59,405 bases of DNA, taken from assembly GCA_963748095.1 (NCBI GenBank), contig CAVVIO010000027.1, forward strand, positions 1 to 59,405, written 5' to 3'. The position numbers and the translations under genes are program-made. The notes under the pieces were generated by a model. The model was not told the DNA's origin and searched no databases. It saw only the letters and a program-made list of their open reading frames with translations. Of the stretch, positions 10,285 through 19,262 are shown one piece after another (the stretch's first letter is position 1; each line of letters opens with the position of its first letter). Source of the DNA: CAVVIO01 sp963748095 (GTDB lineage Bacteria; Bacteroidota; Bacteroidia; Bacteroidales; UBA10428).

Positions 10285-10742
10285 TTCGGTGTAACCCCTT
10301 TCAATTTTAAATATTCAATCCTTAAAATTTTATAATATTGGTGGAATTGATTATATATTGCTCTTTTTTAGGCTGTTAAGCATGTGATAAGAATTAATTT
10401 TTTAATTTATTCTGCAAATACTTCCTGATAATTCATAAATCCCATTTTAGTACGAACAATCACTTTGAAAAAACGTTTAACTACAGGCAATTATAAATTC
10501 ATATATATAATCATGTATGTATATATTCATAACTATTGTGAAATCAATAACATATATAATATTACATGGTCAAAACAATGTTGTTTAAAGCTAAAATGCA
10601 TAAACACAATTCTATAGAATGGATTTAAATTAGCATTTATTTAACAAAATTTAGGATAAAGGTGAGCTACATCATTGCCGGGTTATGAAAAAAGAATTAC
10701 TTTTATCCTACTTTTGCAATAGGATTAATAGTTTAATTAATT
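10285..10742. other. AT-rich intergenic region upstream of the YceI locus
   Basis: About 460 bases, very AT-rich, with no coding region or stable hairpin seen. A -7-like element lies at 10709-10716. Confidence 0.6.
10709..10716 (+). promoter_or_regulatory. Predicted -7 element (TACTTTTG) for the first yceI-like gene
   Basis: An exact TAnnTTTG match, 27 bases before the ATG at 10743. No good TTTG lies at the expected upstream distance, so only the -7 half is supported. Confidence 0.4.
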
Positions 10743-11333
10743 ATGAAAAAAATTAGAAACATATTTACGATTTTAGGACTTGTTATTTTAGTTACCTCTG
10801 CGAATATATCTGCACAGGAGGTCTATAAACTTGTTCCTGCAAAAAGTTCATTAACAATAAATGGAACTTCTTCTTTGCACGATTGGTCGATGAAAGCAGA
10901 AAAATTGACCTGTAATCTGAATACAGATTTAGTGAACAAAAATGTTCAGAGTATTTCAAATGTCGATTTTTCATGTCATGTCGATCAAATTGTGAGTGAT
11001 GAAAGTGGTATTATGGATTCAAAAGCCCATGATGCATTGAAAGGGGATAAATACCCGGTGATTTCATTCAAATTTTTATCAGAGAATTCTTTAAATGGCG
11101 CCAATCAACAATTCAAGGGTACCATTACCGGAAATCTTACTTTGGCCGGAAAAACAAAAACAGTATCCATCCCATTCAGCGGTTCGTTGCAACCAAACGG
11201 CAACATTCTTGTGAAAGGGACGTTACCCGTTAAGATGTCTGAATTTGACATCAAACCACCAACAGCTTTTTTCGGCACCTTAAAAACAGGCGATGTAGTA
11301 AACCTTCAATATTCTTTTGAATTTAGTAAATAA
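10743..11333 (+). CDS. YceI-family periplasmic protein
   Basis: Exported lipid-binding-type protein of the YceI family (lipocalin-like barrel that binds isoprenoid chains in known members). A signal peptide covers about residues 1-25 (MKKIRNIFTILGLVILVTSA, then NISAQ). The family pattern is clear: STLTI-like opening (AKSSLTINGTSSLHDWSMKA), a central SGIMDSKAHDAL-KGDKYPVISFKF segment, GNLTLAGKTKTVSIPFSG, and the end PTAFFGTLKTGDVVNLQYSF. At 196 residues it has normal length. It heads a locus with a porin-like gene, a second YceI-like gene and an Rrf2 regulator. Confidence 0.9.
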   Translation: MKKIRNIFTILGLVILVTSANISAQEVYKLVPAKSSLTINGTSSLHDWSMKAEKLTCNLNTDLVNKNVQSISNVDFSCHVDQIVSDESGIMDSKAHDALKGDKYPVISFKFLSENSLNGANQQFKGTITGNLTLAGKTKTVSIPFSGSLQPNGNILVKGTLPVKMSEFDIKPPTAFFGTLKTGDVVNLQYSFEFSK

Positions 11334-11430
11334 TATGCCGGACAATAGCTAATCCGGTGAGTTATGGATAAATAAAAGTAATTAATACCAAAACAATTAA
11401 AATTAGTAGGAACTAAGAATTATTATTATT

Positions 11431-12685
11431 ATGAAAAAACAATCTATTTTATTAGGGTTATTACTGTATGCAGGTGCTGTTTTCGGACAGCAGTTTGAAA
11501 AACCACAGATAGATGACAAACCCTTTGAGAAGGTTAAAGTACATGTAGGAGCAGATTTCGCGATGCAAATCCAGGCGCTGGACCAGCACGCTGATTCAGC
11601 ATTGGTTCCCTTGGGTACTAGATCTCAACCTTCCATCTGCAAATTTAAACCTTGATGCATTCCTGGCGAGAGGTGTTGAGGTACATTTGAGGACCTACCT
11701 GTCATCAAAGCATCACAATGACACATGGGTTAAGGGCGGATATCTTATTATGGATCAACTTCCCTTCCTCAATTCATCAGTCTGTTAATAACATTATGAA
11801 TTATCTGACATTGAAAGTTGGTGTAATGGAGCTGAACTATGGTGATGAACATTTCAGGCGTTCGGACAATGCCGAGGTTATGAACAACGCTTTTGTCGGC
11901 AATTATATTATGGATGCATTTACAACTGCCCCCGGCATTGGAGGTTATGTTCCGCAGAAATTGGATTACTTCCTATGGGAGGCTGACTATCCACGTTCAA
12001 TCTGAAACCTGACCTGGTAACCTACAGGCAGGTTCCGGGTAATTCACCCCCATATAATATAGGAAAAGAACTGGCAGTTTACGGAAAATTCGGTATTGAC
12101 AAACAGATCAACGATGACTTGAGGATAAGAGCAACCGTATCTGGTTACTTACTATACCAAAATCATTTTAGATCACTTTATGAAGGCGACCGTGCCGGTT
12201 CAAGATATTACATGGTAATGGATCCGAGAATCAGCAGGTGCTGCCGCCGATAGATCCTTCTGTGGGACACATGTCAGGTCGCTGGTCCCAGGTTTTACTA
12301 AATAAGGACAATTCATTGATGGTGAACCTGTTTCGCTAAGTATTATGGCTCTTGAATTCTTCGGTACTTACGAAAAGCAAAAGGAACTCCTCTTGGCGGC
12401 CCGGATTTCAAAATTCAACAAATATGCAGCCGAAGCCTTTACCGGTTTGGTGAACAAGAACAGTTTTATGGTGGATTGCAGTACAACAAGGTAAAAAATG
12501 ATCAAGTATGTCTGTTGACAGGTTTCAGATAGACTGCTGGCTGGGAACTGACTAAAAACATCATTGCCAAACTGGAATATGTAAACCAGAATTACGATGG
12601 TTTCACAACAGGGAATCACAGATCAGCTTTGGGTAGTACCGCTGGTTTCAAAGGAATAATGTTTGAAGCCGGCATTTCTTTCTAA
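11431..12685 (+). pseudogene. Porin-like outer-membrane protein, frame broken many times
   Basis: Read piecewise, this is one protein of about 415 residues with signal peptide MKKQSILLGLLLYAGAVFGQ and an outer-membrane beta-barrel character. Recognisable segments lie in successive frames: NLPSANLNLDAFLARGVEV, LTLKVGVMELNYGDEHFRR, LKPDLVTYRQVPGNSP, RAGSRYYMVMD, EFFGTYEKQK, YRFGEQEQFYGGLQYNKV, KNIIAKLEYVNQNYDGF and the typical barrel end FKGIMFEAGISF with stop TAA at 12683-12685. I count about ten shifts; those that resolve (near 11620, 11785, 11945, 11982, 12237, 12255, 12338) each look like one extra base. Between the lesions the protein is well preserved. Flanking genes are intact. Either a recently dead gene or a poorly resolved assembly stretch. 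Confidence 0.75.
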
Positions 12686-12698
12686 CAAAACATAATTA

Positions 12699-12740
12699 AA
12701 TGACTGCCCTGACATTTTATCAAGGGCAGTCATTCTTCAT
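12699..12740 (+). terminator. Terminator-like hairpin after the porin-like gene
   Basis: A perfect 12-bp stem AATGACTGCCCT/AGGGCAGTCATT (12699-12710 with 12723-12734) with a 12-base loop, starting 14 bases past the porin stop. The following sequence is only moderately T-rich. Confidence 0.65.
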
Positions 12741-12841
12741 TTTATACTAAACACTTCAATTAGAATCTAAAAAATTGGTTATTGATTTAAATTTAATGAG
12801 GAAAGCTAAAACATTATAATTTAAAAACAGGAGGAAAAAAA

Positions 12842-13465
12842 GTGGTTGTAAGACTATCGCTTTATATTATTTGTGTACTTTTTTCCTATAGTGTATCCGC
12901 CCAGCAGGTAAGCGATGCACTTATTCCCAATACATGCTTTCTGAATTACATTTCAATCGAAGGAGAAACAAACGTAAACAGTTTTTTTTTCACTTACCAG
13001 AACAACACATCCGGAAATACCTACTCGTTAAGTCAAACTGCGTGTAACAATGACACTGATTCCGGCATCATAAATTTTAATATACCGGTAAATGCTTTCA
13101 ACGGCAGCAACCCAGCCATGCTTAGTGATTTTCAAACGCTTTTAAAAGCCTCTGAATTCCCTAAAGTCGTCGTTGGAGTTCAAAAAAAAATATTACGCAA
13201 AATAGCATCCGGTTTCGGCTATTCCGACAATCTGAATCTTTTTTTAACAATGGCAGGAGTTACCCGTCCGATCGATGCTGAATACACAACACGTTATTTA
13301 CCAGATGGTAACATCCTTTTAAGTGGCGTAACACATGTTAAATTAACAGACTTCTCACTTGATCCGCCTAAAAAAATGTTAGGAATTATTCGAGTAGAAG
13401 ATTTGGTATTTATTAAATTTGAACTTGTATTACCTGTACATAAACCAGTAATAAACCGTTCCTGA
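12842..13465 (+). CDS. YceI-like secreted protein
   Basis: Exported protein of 207 residues with signal peptide about 1-21 (ending SYSVSAQQ). The rest follows the YceI pattern more loosely than the gene at 10743: TCFLNYISIEGETNVNSF, a middle part (LLKASEFPKVVVGV) corresponding to KYPVISFKF, and the end THVKLTDFSLDPPKKMLGII-RVEDLVFIKFEL. The start is GTG at 12842, supported by a strong Shine-Dalgarno (AGGAGG) about eight bases upstream, which is uncommon in this phylum. The stop lies one base before the TTG start of the Rrf2 regulator, so the two are probably translated together. Confidence 0.75.
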   Translation: MVVRLSLYIICVLFSYSVSAQQVSDALIPNTCFLNYISIEGETNVNSFFFTYQNNTSGNTYSLSQTACNNDTDSGIINFNIPVNAFNGSNPAMLSDFQTLLKASEFPKVVVGVQKKILRKIASGFGYSDNLNLFLTMAGVTRPIDAEYTTRYLPDGNILLSGVTHVKLTDFSLDPPKKMLGIIRVEDLVFIKFELVLPVHKPVINRS

Positions 13466-13466
13466 T

Positions 13467-13886
13467 TTGAAATTTAGTACAAAAACGAGATATGGGATAC
13501 GAACAATGATTGAAATAGCTTCGGATCCTTCCCAAAATGGCGTATTCCAAAAAGATATAGCCAGTAAGCAGGGAATTTCTGTGAAATATCTCGACCACAT
13601 TATCCCACCGCTAAAAGCTGCAGGATTAATAATTAATGCCAAAGGAAAAAAAAGCGGGTATTGCCTAATGCAAGATCCCTCCGAAATAACAATCTATGAT
13701 ATTCACAATGCCTATGAGCCAGGTATTTGTGTGGTAGAATGCCTTGCTCTTATAAGGCCATGCCCCCGAGAAAAAATTTGTAAAGTGAAAGACTTTTGGC
13801 AAGGCCTGAACAAACAGGTGGAAAATTATCTGAAGAGCGTTACCCTATATGATCTGATAAGTAAAAAAGTCATAACAGAGTTTTAA
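13467..13886 (+). CDS. Rrf2-family transcriptional regulator with cysteine cluster
   Basis: Cytosolic DNA-binding regulator of the Rrf2/IscR/NsrR family, 139 residues. The winged-helix N-terminus reads FSTKTRYGIRTMIEIASDP, with recognition region DIASKQGISVKYLDHIIPPL and wing KGKKSGYCL. Cysteines at about 88, 92, 99 and 105 resemble the C-x5-C-x5-C iron-sulfur ligands of IscR (92, 98, 104 there), with slightly different spacing. Binding of an Fe-S cluster and redox or NO sensing is likely but inferred. The start is TTG at 13467, one base after the upstream YceI-like stop. The likely targets are the YceI/porin genes just upstream. Confidence 0.88.
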   Translation: MKFSTKTRYGIRTMIEIASDPSQNGVFQKDIASKQGISVKYLDHIIPPLKAAGLIINAKGKKSGYCLMQDPSEITIYDIHNAYEPGICVVECLALIRPCPREKICKVKDFWQGLNKQVENYLKSVTLYDLISKKVITEF

Positions 13887-14068
13887 AATTCTACACTTTA
13901 TAAACCATTCGGTTTTATTTACTTATAAAAAATTAATAGAACATTCTGCTTGTTTGCCGGTTATTAAATTATTGTATCCAGTAAAATACCTGTGCAGTAT
14001 ATTAAATTTGCAGGTTATTTATTACCTGGATCTAATTCACCGGATAAACTATATTATTTGTATAAAAT

Positions 14069-16087
14069 ATGAATACCAGAAAAGAAGATAAAGCATTAAG
14101 CGCCCTTCATCCTTCCTACAATTCAATCGATATGTTTAATTTCTTTGTTGAACAATTTGCCGATATACGAATATTACGTTACCTGGTTCCTGAATTCGAC
14201 AATCTTTCCCTGAAACAGAAGAAACTGATCTACTATCTGAGCCAGGCAGCGCTGGCAGGACGCGATATACTTTTCGATCAGAATGGAAAATATAACCTGG
14301 CAATCAGACGAACACTTGAAAATATTCTGATGACTTTCAAGGGAGATCGTGATAATCAAAATTTCCGGAAGTTTATTGAATACCTCAAGCAGGTTTGGTT
14401 CTCAAACGGTATTTATCATCATTATTCCAACGACAAGATACTGCCGGCATTTGATGAGAAATATTTTAATGAACTGGTTGCTCATTCCGATAAACCGGGT
14501 TTTCCTGTTGATGAAGGCCAGGAACCGGATGAACTTTTAAATATAATCGAACCTGTAATGTTCGATCCACAGGTATTTCCCAAAAAGGTAAGCCAGGATG
14601 CAGATAGCGACCTGATTCTTCATTCAGCCGTTAATTTTTATCAGCAGGTGAATCAGAAAGAAGCCGGGCAATTTTACAATAATCTGAAAAAAGCCGGTGA
14701 TGATACTCCTGTCTCTTACGGTCTGAATTCAAAACTCATAAAAGTAAATGGTATACTGAAAGAAGAAACCTGGAAATGCGGCGGATTATATGGGCCAGCA
14801 ATTGAAAAAATTGTTGAATGGCTGGAAAGGGCGCTACCTTATTGCGAGACAGACTTGCAAACCAAATCACTTGAAAAACTTCTCGGTTTTTATCGTACAG
14901 GTGATTTGAAGGACTTCGATGAATATAATTTTCACTGGGTAAAAGATACCAAATCGCATGTCGATTTTATCAATGGTTTTATCGAAACTTACTCCGACCC
15001 GCTGGGATTAAAAGCCACCTGGGAATCGATAGTCAGTTTCAAAGATACGGATGCAACCAAGCGAACCGAAATCATCAGTAAAAATGCCCAGTGGTTCGAA
15101 GACCATTCGCCGGTTGATGAACGGTTTAAGAAAAAAGAAGTAACAGGAGTGTCCGCCAGTGTGATAACTGTTGCCCAGCTTGGAGGCGATTGTTATCCGC
15201 ATACGCCTATTGGAATCAACCTTCCCAATGCCGATTGGATACGAAAAATTCACGGATCAAAATCAGTTACACTCGAAAATATTACCTATGCCTATCATCA
15301 GGCCGATTTGGAATCAGGTTTCCTCGAAGAATTTTCATATGACGATTATGAAACAGAACTGGTAAAGAAGTATGGGTTTATTACAGGTAATTTACATACC
15401 GACCTGCATGAATGCCTGGGACACGGTTCCGGTCAGTTACTGCCAGGCGTATCGGTAGAATCGTTGAAAAATTACCATGCTCCGCTCGAAGAAACCCGTG
15501 CCGACCTGTTTGCACTTTATTATATCATGGACCCGGTAATGGTTGAATTAGGATTACTTCCTGATACAGAAGCAGCAAAAGCGGAGTATATCAGTTACAT
15601 CCGCAACGGGATGATGACACAACTTAAAAGAATAACGCCCGGTAAAAATATCGAACAGGCACACATGCGAAACCGGCAACTTATTGCCGGCTGGTGTTAC
15701 GAACATGGGAAAAATGACAATGTTATTGAAAAGATTTATACTGATGGAAAAACCTTTTTCCGGATCAATGATTTTGATAAACTGAGACTGTTGTTTGGAA
15801 AATTGCTCAGTGAAATCCAGCGTATCAAATCGGAAGGAGATTACGAAGCCGGGAAATACATGGTGGAAACGTATGGCGTAAAAGTAGATCAAACACTTCA
15901 CCGGGAGGTACTCGACCGTTTTGAAAAACTGAACATGGCTTCTTATTCCGGTTTTATAAATCCGGTATACCAGCCGGTTTTAAACGGAAATGAAATAACC
16001 GATATTCAAATTTCGTACATGGATGATTACACCAGCCAGATGTTAAAATATTCGAAGGAATATTCCTTTTTACCGACCTTTAACTAA
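14069..16087 (+). CDS. Dipeptidyl peptidase III (peptidase family M49)
   Basis: Zinc exopeptidase that removes dipeptides from peptide N-termini. The M49 motif HECLGH is at residues 447-452 (within DLHECLGHGSGQLLPG), and the second motif, normally EECRAE, appears as EETRAD at 474-479; the first supplies two histidine zinc ligands and the catalytic Glu, the second a Glu ligand. Length 672 is normal for the bacterial branch. No signal peptide is visible, so it is probably cytosolic. It stands alone in its strand group, 180 bases after the Rrf2 gene, and may work with peptide uptake such as the OPT system, though that link is only by proximity. Confidence 0.93.
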   Translation: MNTRKEDKALSALHPSYNSIDMFNFFVEQFADIRILRYLVPEFDNLSLKQKKLIYYLSQAALAGRDILFDQNGKYNLAIRRTLENILMTFKGDRDNQNFRKFIEYLKQVWFSNGIYHHYSNDKILPAFDEKYFNELVAHSDKPGFPVDEGQEPDELLNIIEPVMFDPQVFPKKVSQDADSDLILHSAVNFYQQVNQKEAGQFYNNLKKAGDDTPVSYGLNSKLIKVNGILKEETWKCGGLYGPAIEKIVEWLERALPYCETDLQTKSLEKLLGFYRTGDLKDFDEYNFHWVKDTKSHVDFINGFIETYSDPLGLKATWESIVSFKDTDATKRTEIISKNAQWFEDHSPVDERFKKKEVTGVSASVITVAQLGGDCYPHTPIGINLPNADWIRKIHGSKSVTLENITYAYHQADLESGFLEEFSYDDYETELVKKYGFITGNLHTDLHECLGHGSGQLLPGVSVESLKNYHAPLEETRADLFALYYIMDPVMVELGLLPDTEAAKAEYISYIRNGMMTQLKRITPGKNIEQAHMRNRQLIAGWCYEHGKNDNVIEKIYTDGKTFFRINDFDKLRLLFGKLLSEIQRIKSEGDYEAGKYMVETYGVKVDQTLHREVLDRFEKLNMASYSGFINPVYQPVLNGNEITDIQISYMDDYTSQMLKYSKEYSFLPTFN

Positions 16088-16214
16088 AGCTGAATATAAT
16101 CGATTAAGAGGAAAGGCGAAAGTTATAGAATATTGGATAATTTTAATATGAGGAATTATTTTACAAATGAATCTAAATCCTTATTGTTCAAATCTTAATC
16201 TGATTGACCGGAGT

Positions 16215-17225
16215 TTAATTTTCCACAGGATCGGATTCCTTTTTTCTGTTAAGAATTGGTAATATTACAAGGGCAACCACACCCAGTATCAGGTAGATGA
16301 GGTTAATAGTGGTATGTGCAATCAGAGCAAATATTTTTCCGTGATCAAGGCTTATTCCATAAAGGATAAGTGTCTCATACACCATAAAATGCCAGGGTCC
16401 TATTCCACCCTGTACAGGCATCAACATGGCGAGTCCTCCCATTAAAAATGTAAGCATTCCTGCCCATATTGTTAAATGGCTGGTGGGTTTGTATGCCAGG
16501 AAAATAACATACATCATCAACAGCCACATTAGGAAAATAAAGAGTGTATGACCGATATAGATCCATTTATGCTCCATTGAGGCAATCGATTTTATACCTT
16601 CCATAAACTGTTGTTTCAGATGCCTGATCTTACCCATGAAGGATGCATGCCGGAATAGCCGGATTAAAAATAGAAATATACCGATAAGCAGCAAAAATAG
16701 GATCAATATCCAGATGAGATTATTAAATGTCATAAAATGTTTGACGTTTCTGCCCATTGAAGGATGTTCCAGCAGGAACCTTTTAAAAACACCAAATTGC
16801 GACCCGATAATAAAAATGGCCAGAATAAACATGGTAATCATATCGGTAAGCCGCTCTATAAAAACGGTCCCTACTAGTTTTGTAAAAGGAACCTTATCGT
16901 ATTTTGTCAGTATTGAACAACGTGCTACTTCGCCGGCACGGGGAATAAGAAGATTAACCATGTACATGATAATCACGGACAAAAATGTGTTGCGCAATTT
17001 CGGCTGATATCCCATGGGTTTGATCAGCATGTTCCAACGCATAGCACGACTTATTAAGGAGAGCATGCTGAAAAATATCGATACCACAATCCAGAAATAG
17101 TTGATATGACGCAGGGCTGACTCCAGCTCTTTCAGGTTCATATCTTTATATATCCACCAGAATATGAAAATGCCAACTGAGAGGAAGGATAAATATTTAA
17201 CAGCGTTTAGTATTTTCTTTTTCAT
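16215..17225 (-). CDS. Lysylphosphatidylglycerol synthase-like transmembrane (flippase-type) protein
   Basis: Polytopic inner-membrane protein of 336 residues matching the LPG_synthase_TM/UPF0104 family. Visible landmarks are the N-terminal helix and WRAM-like stretch (FSMLSLISRAMRWNMLIKPM), NLLIPRAGEVARCSILTKY, VGTVFIERLTDMITM, and GGLAMLMPVQGGIGPWHFMV, which are characteristic. About eight helices are present, and the soluble lysyl-transferase domain of MprF is absent. Known relatives move or modify lipids or polyprenyl-linked sugars; the substrate here is unknown. It is transcribed away from the FkbM methyltransferase gene. Confidence 0.85.
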   Translation of the reverse strand: MKKKILNAVKYLSFLSVGIFIFWWIYKDMNLKELESALRHINYFWIVVSIFFSMLSLISRAMRWNMLIKPMGYQPKLRNTFLSVIIMYMVNLLIPRAGEVARCSILTKYDKVPFTKLVGTVFIERLTDMITMFILAIFIIGSQFGVFKRFLLEHPSMGRNVKHFMTFNNLIWILILFLLLIGIFLFLIRLFRHASFMGKIRHLKQQFMEGIKSIASMEHKWIYIGHTLFIFLMWLLMMYVIFLAYKPTSHLTIWAGMLTFLMGGLAMLMPVQGGIGPWHFMVYETLILYGISLDHGKIFALIAHTTINLIYLILGVVALVILPILNRKKESDPVEN

Positions 17226-17263
17226 TCAATGCTTGTTTGAAGGCAGCCCTCCAGTGAAAGATG

Positions 17264-17293
17264 CAAATCTAAGTAATAATTCTCAAAAACAAA
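17264..17293 (-). promoter_or_regulatory. Predicted promoter of the flippase-like gene
   Basis: On the minus strand TTTG (17290-17293) precedes TAGATTTG (17264-17271) with an 18-base spacer, an exact TAnnTTTG match. It is about 40 bases before the ATG at 17225. Confidence 0.55.
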
Positions 17294-17410
17294 CTGCTTG
17301 CAATTCTATTATTTACAAACATCAGAAAAAAGGTTTTACCGATAAAGACTTTGCTATGATAATGGATAAATAACTTTGGAAATTCTTTTATTAGAAGTCT
17401 TCATATAAAA

Positions 17411-17442
17411 TTTGGTTTTCCACTGAATATCGTCTACATTTA
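17411..17442 (+). promoter_or_regulatory. Promoter-like element with conserved spacer, copy D (FkbM gene)
   Basis: TTTG (17411-17414), 20-base spacer, TACATTTA (17435-17442). The spacer contains ACTGAATATC, close to the spacer shared by the three copies near 54.6, 56.85 and 57.82 kb. The FkbM gene starts 22 bases downstream. Confidence 0.5.
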
Positions 17443-17464
17443 TCACGTTAATTTACCTTGAAAT

Positions 17465-18295
17465 ATGTCAAATTACTTTATCGAATCTTTTAAAAGAAAA
17501 ATTGCCAGGCGAGTTACTAAAAAGTATCCTTACCGGATCGATTCATTCGATGCAGGAAGATATGGAAATATCAGGTTTGCCAATTGGGAAAATCCCTTGG
17601 TTAAGAACGAGGAAATTTCATTGGAAAATATGGAATTTTTCAAAAAATTCTTAAAAGAAGGTGATGTTGCAATAGATATAGGAGCCAATATTGGAAAACT
17701 TACCGTTGCAATGTCGCTGGTGACAGGCAAAAACGGATTAGTCCTGGCTTTCGATCCTAATCCTTTCGTGTATGAAATTCTGGCTGAAAATGCAGCATTA
17801 AATTCTGATAAAACCAATATCGTCACTTATAATTATGCCATTACTGACAAAGACGATGAATTTTATTATAATTCTTCAGAAGCTTCATTTAATAACGGAG
17901 GGATTTCAAGTGAGAAAAGGAGTCGTCATGGAAAATACTCGCTCAACAAGAAGATTACAGGAATAAACCTTGAAGCTTTTATGCAAAAAAATTATTCTGA
18001 TAAAATAAACAGGTTGAAACTTATTAAAATAGATACAGAAGGATATGACAAAGAAATCATAAAATCTATATCGAATCTTTTGACAAAATATAAACCTGCC
18101 TTGATAACTGAATGTTTCGGAAAAAATACGGTAGAAGAAAAATTCGAACAATTTGAAATACTAAAATCAATAGGATATTCTCTTTACTATTTTTCAGACA
18201 TTGTTGCCAATGCCGAAATAATTTCCATTGACAGAAAAGAAGATATGTTAAAATGGAAGCATTTCGATTTATTTGCGGTTATTGAAAACAAGTAA
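17465..18295 (+). CDS. FkbM-family SAM-dependent methyltransferase
   Basis: Methyltransferase of the FkbM family, often O-methylating sugars or natural products. The SAM-binding loop AIDIGANIGKLTVAM is at about residues 70-84, the acidic ribose contact is in LVLAFDPNPFVYEILAEN (about 97-114), and the C-terminal hallmark IKIDTEGYDKEII lies near 188-200. Length 276 is typical. It sits in a loose group with a glycosyltransferase remnant (18354-18436) and an intact glycosyltransferase at 20508, so a role in glycan decoration is plausible. The promoter-like element at 17411-17442 lies just upstream. Confidence 0.88.
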   Translation: MSNYFIESFKRKIARRVTKKYPYRIDSFDAGRYGNIRFANWENPLVKNEEISLENMEFFKKFLKEGDVAIDIGANIGKLTVAMSLVTGKNGLVLAFDPNPFVYEILAENAALNSDKTNIVTYNYAITDKDDEFYYNSSEASFNNGGISSEKRSRHGKYSLNKKITGINLEAFMQKNYSDKINRLKLIKIDTEGYDKEIIKSISNLLTKYKPALITECFGKNTVEEKFEQFEILKSIGYSLYYFSDIVANAEIISIDRKEDMLKWKHFDLFAVIENK

Positions 18296-18639
18296 ACTCT
18301 GCACTAAAACAAATAATTGTTTATTAATACAAACAAATCTCCGATAATTTCTTTCAGAGTAACTTTGCATATTTCGGCGAAATATCTTTCCAGTTAAATT
18401 TTTGCTGTGTGATTTTTTCACTTGGAAAAAGATTAATTCAGGATAAAAAAGAAAAAAGAACAGATTATATTTTAATGACCCATACTTTTGACTAAAATCT
18501 ATTATTTTTTTGAAGCTGTATATATTATCCCGGTTATTCAAACAATTCAGGCTTATTTATCACTAATTTTCTATGTTTTCAAAAGTAATTTCACAATTAT
18601 TATTATATGTTAGCTCCAATATTTTAAACCATATAAATA
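18296..18639. other. Intergenic region containing a glycosyltransferase remnant
   Basis: About 340 bases between FkbM and GNAT genes. Apart from the short minus-strand remnant at 18354-18436, no coding region is supported. Confidence 0.5.
18354..18436 (-). pseudogene. Possible C-terminal remnant of a GT4-type glycosyltransferase
   Basis: One minus-strand frame reads SEKITQQKFNWKDISPKYAK then LL and a stop. This matches the usual C-terminus of GT4 glycosyltransferases and resembles the intact enzyme at 20508-21596 (HERFDWKDIIEKYVLLL). A stop codon lies just upstream in the same frame, and no further homology is seen, so only about 25 residues remain. Confidence 0.4.
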
Positions 18640-19239
18640 ATGCAATTTGAATTCAAAAATAGTTTAGAATTCGAGAATAACAGTGTCAAACTCTCGCCAC
18701 TTGACTGGAAACATTTTGATAGTCTATTTTCCGTTATGACTGATTATCCGGATCTACTTAAATATTCACCTCAAAAATTCGGAACAAAAGAGTTATTGAA
18801 AAAATATATACATAATGCTCTTAGCCAAAAGGAATCAGGATTAAGATACCCGTTTGTTATTTTTGATAAACTGAGAAACAGTTACGCAGGAAGTACGAGT
18901 TACGGAAATATATCGAATACAGATCTCAGACTGGAGATTGGATGGACCTGGATAGGCAGGGACTTTCAGCGAACCGGCCTTAACCGGCATTGTAAATTCC
19001 TGTTATTGAAATATGCTTTTGAAGATTTACAGTTTGAAAGGGTTGAATTCAAAACAGACAGCAGAAACCTGCAATCGCGAAAAGCAATTGAGGGTATTGG
19101 TGCAACCTACGAGGGCGCTCTAAGAAGTCACATGTTAATGCCTGACGGATACAGACGTACTACGGTTTATTACAGCATTCTGAGAAACGAATGGAAACAA
19201 TTGAAAGAAACAATTTTTGCAAAACAATCAGCCAAATAA
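18640..19239 (+). CDS. GNAT-family N-acetyltransferase (RimJ/RimL-like)
   Basis: Acetyltransferase of 199 residues, transferring acetyl from acetyl-CoA to an amine. The pattern is that of the RimJ/RimL subgroup: N-terminal NSVKLSPLDWKHFDSLF, central beta strands LRLEIGWTWIGRDFQRTGLN (with the R-x-x-G-like CoA loop), then FERVEFKTDSRNLQSRKAIE, GIGATYEGALRSHMLMPDGY and RTTVYYSILRNEW, which are strongly diagnostic. The substrate is unknown. It is 23 bases upstream of the TrmO-like gene and likely co-transcribed with it. Confidence 0.88.
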   Translation: MQFEFKNSLEFENNSVKLSPLDWKHFDSLFSVMTDYPDLLKYSPQKFGTKELLKKYIHNALSQKESGLRYPFVIFDKLRNSYAGSTSYGNISNTDLRLEIGWTWIGRDFQRTGLNRHCKFLLLKYAFEDLQFERVEFKTDSRNLQSRKAIEGIGATYEGALRSHMLMPDGYRRTTVYYSILRNEWKQLKETIFAKQSAK

Positions 19240-19262
19240 CAGAATCAAATTCCAACTGAAAT

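Noticed and set aside
18269..18541. Ninety-residue minus-strand open frame after the FkbM gene
   Set aside because: The recognisable glycosyltransferase tail lies in a different frame, and this frame has no family pattern.
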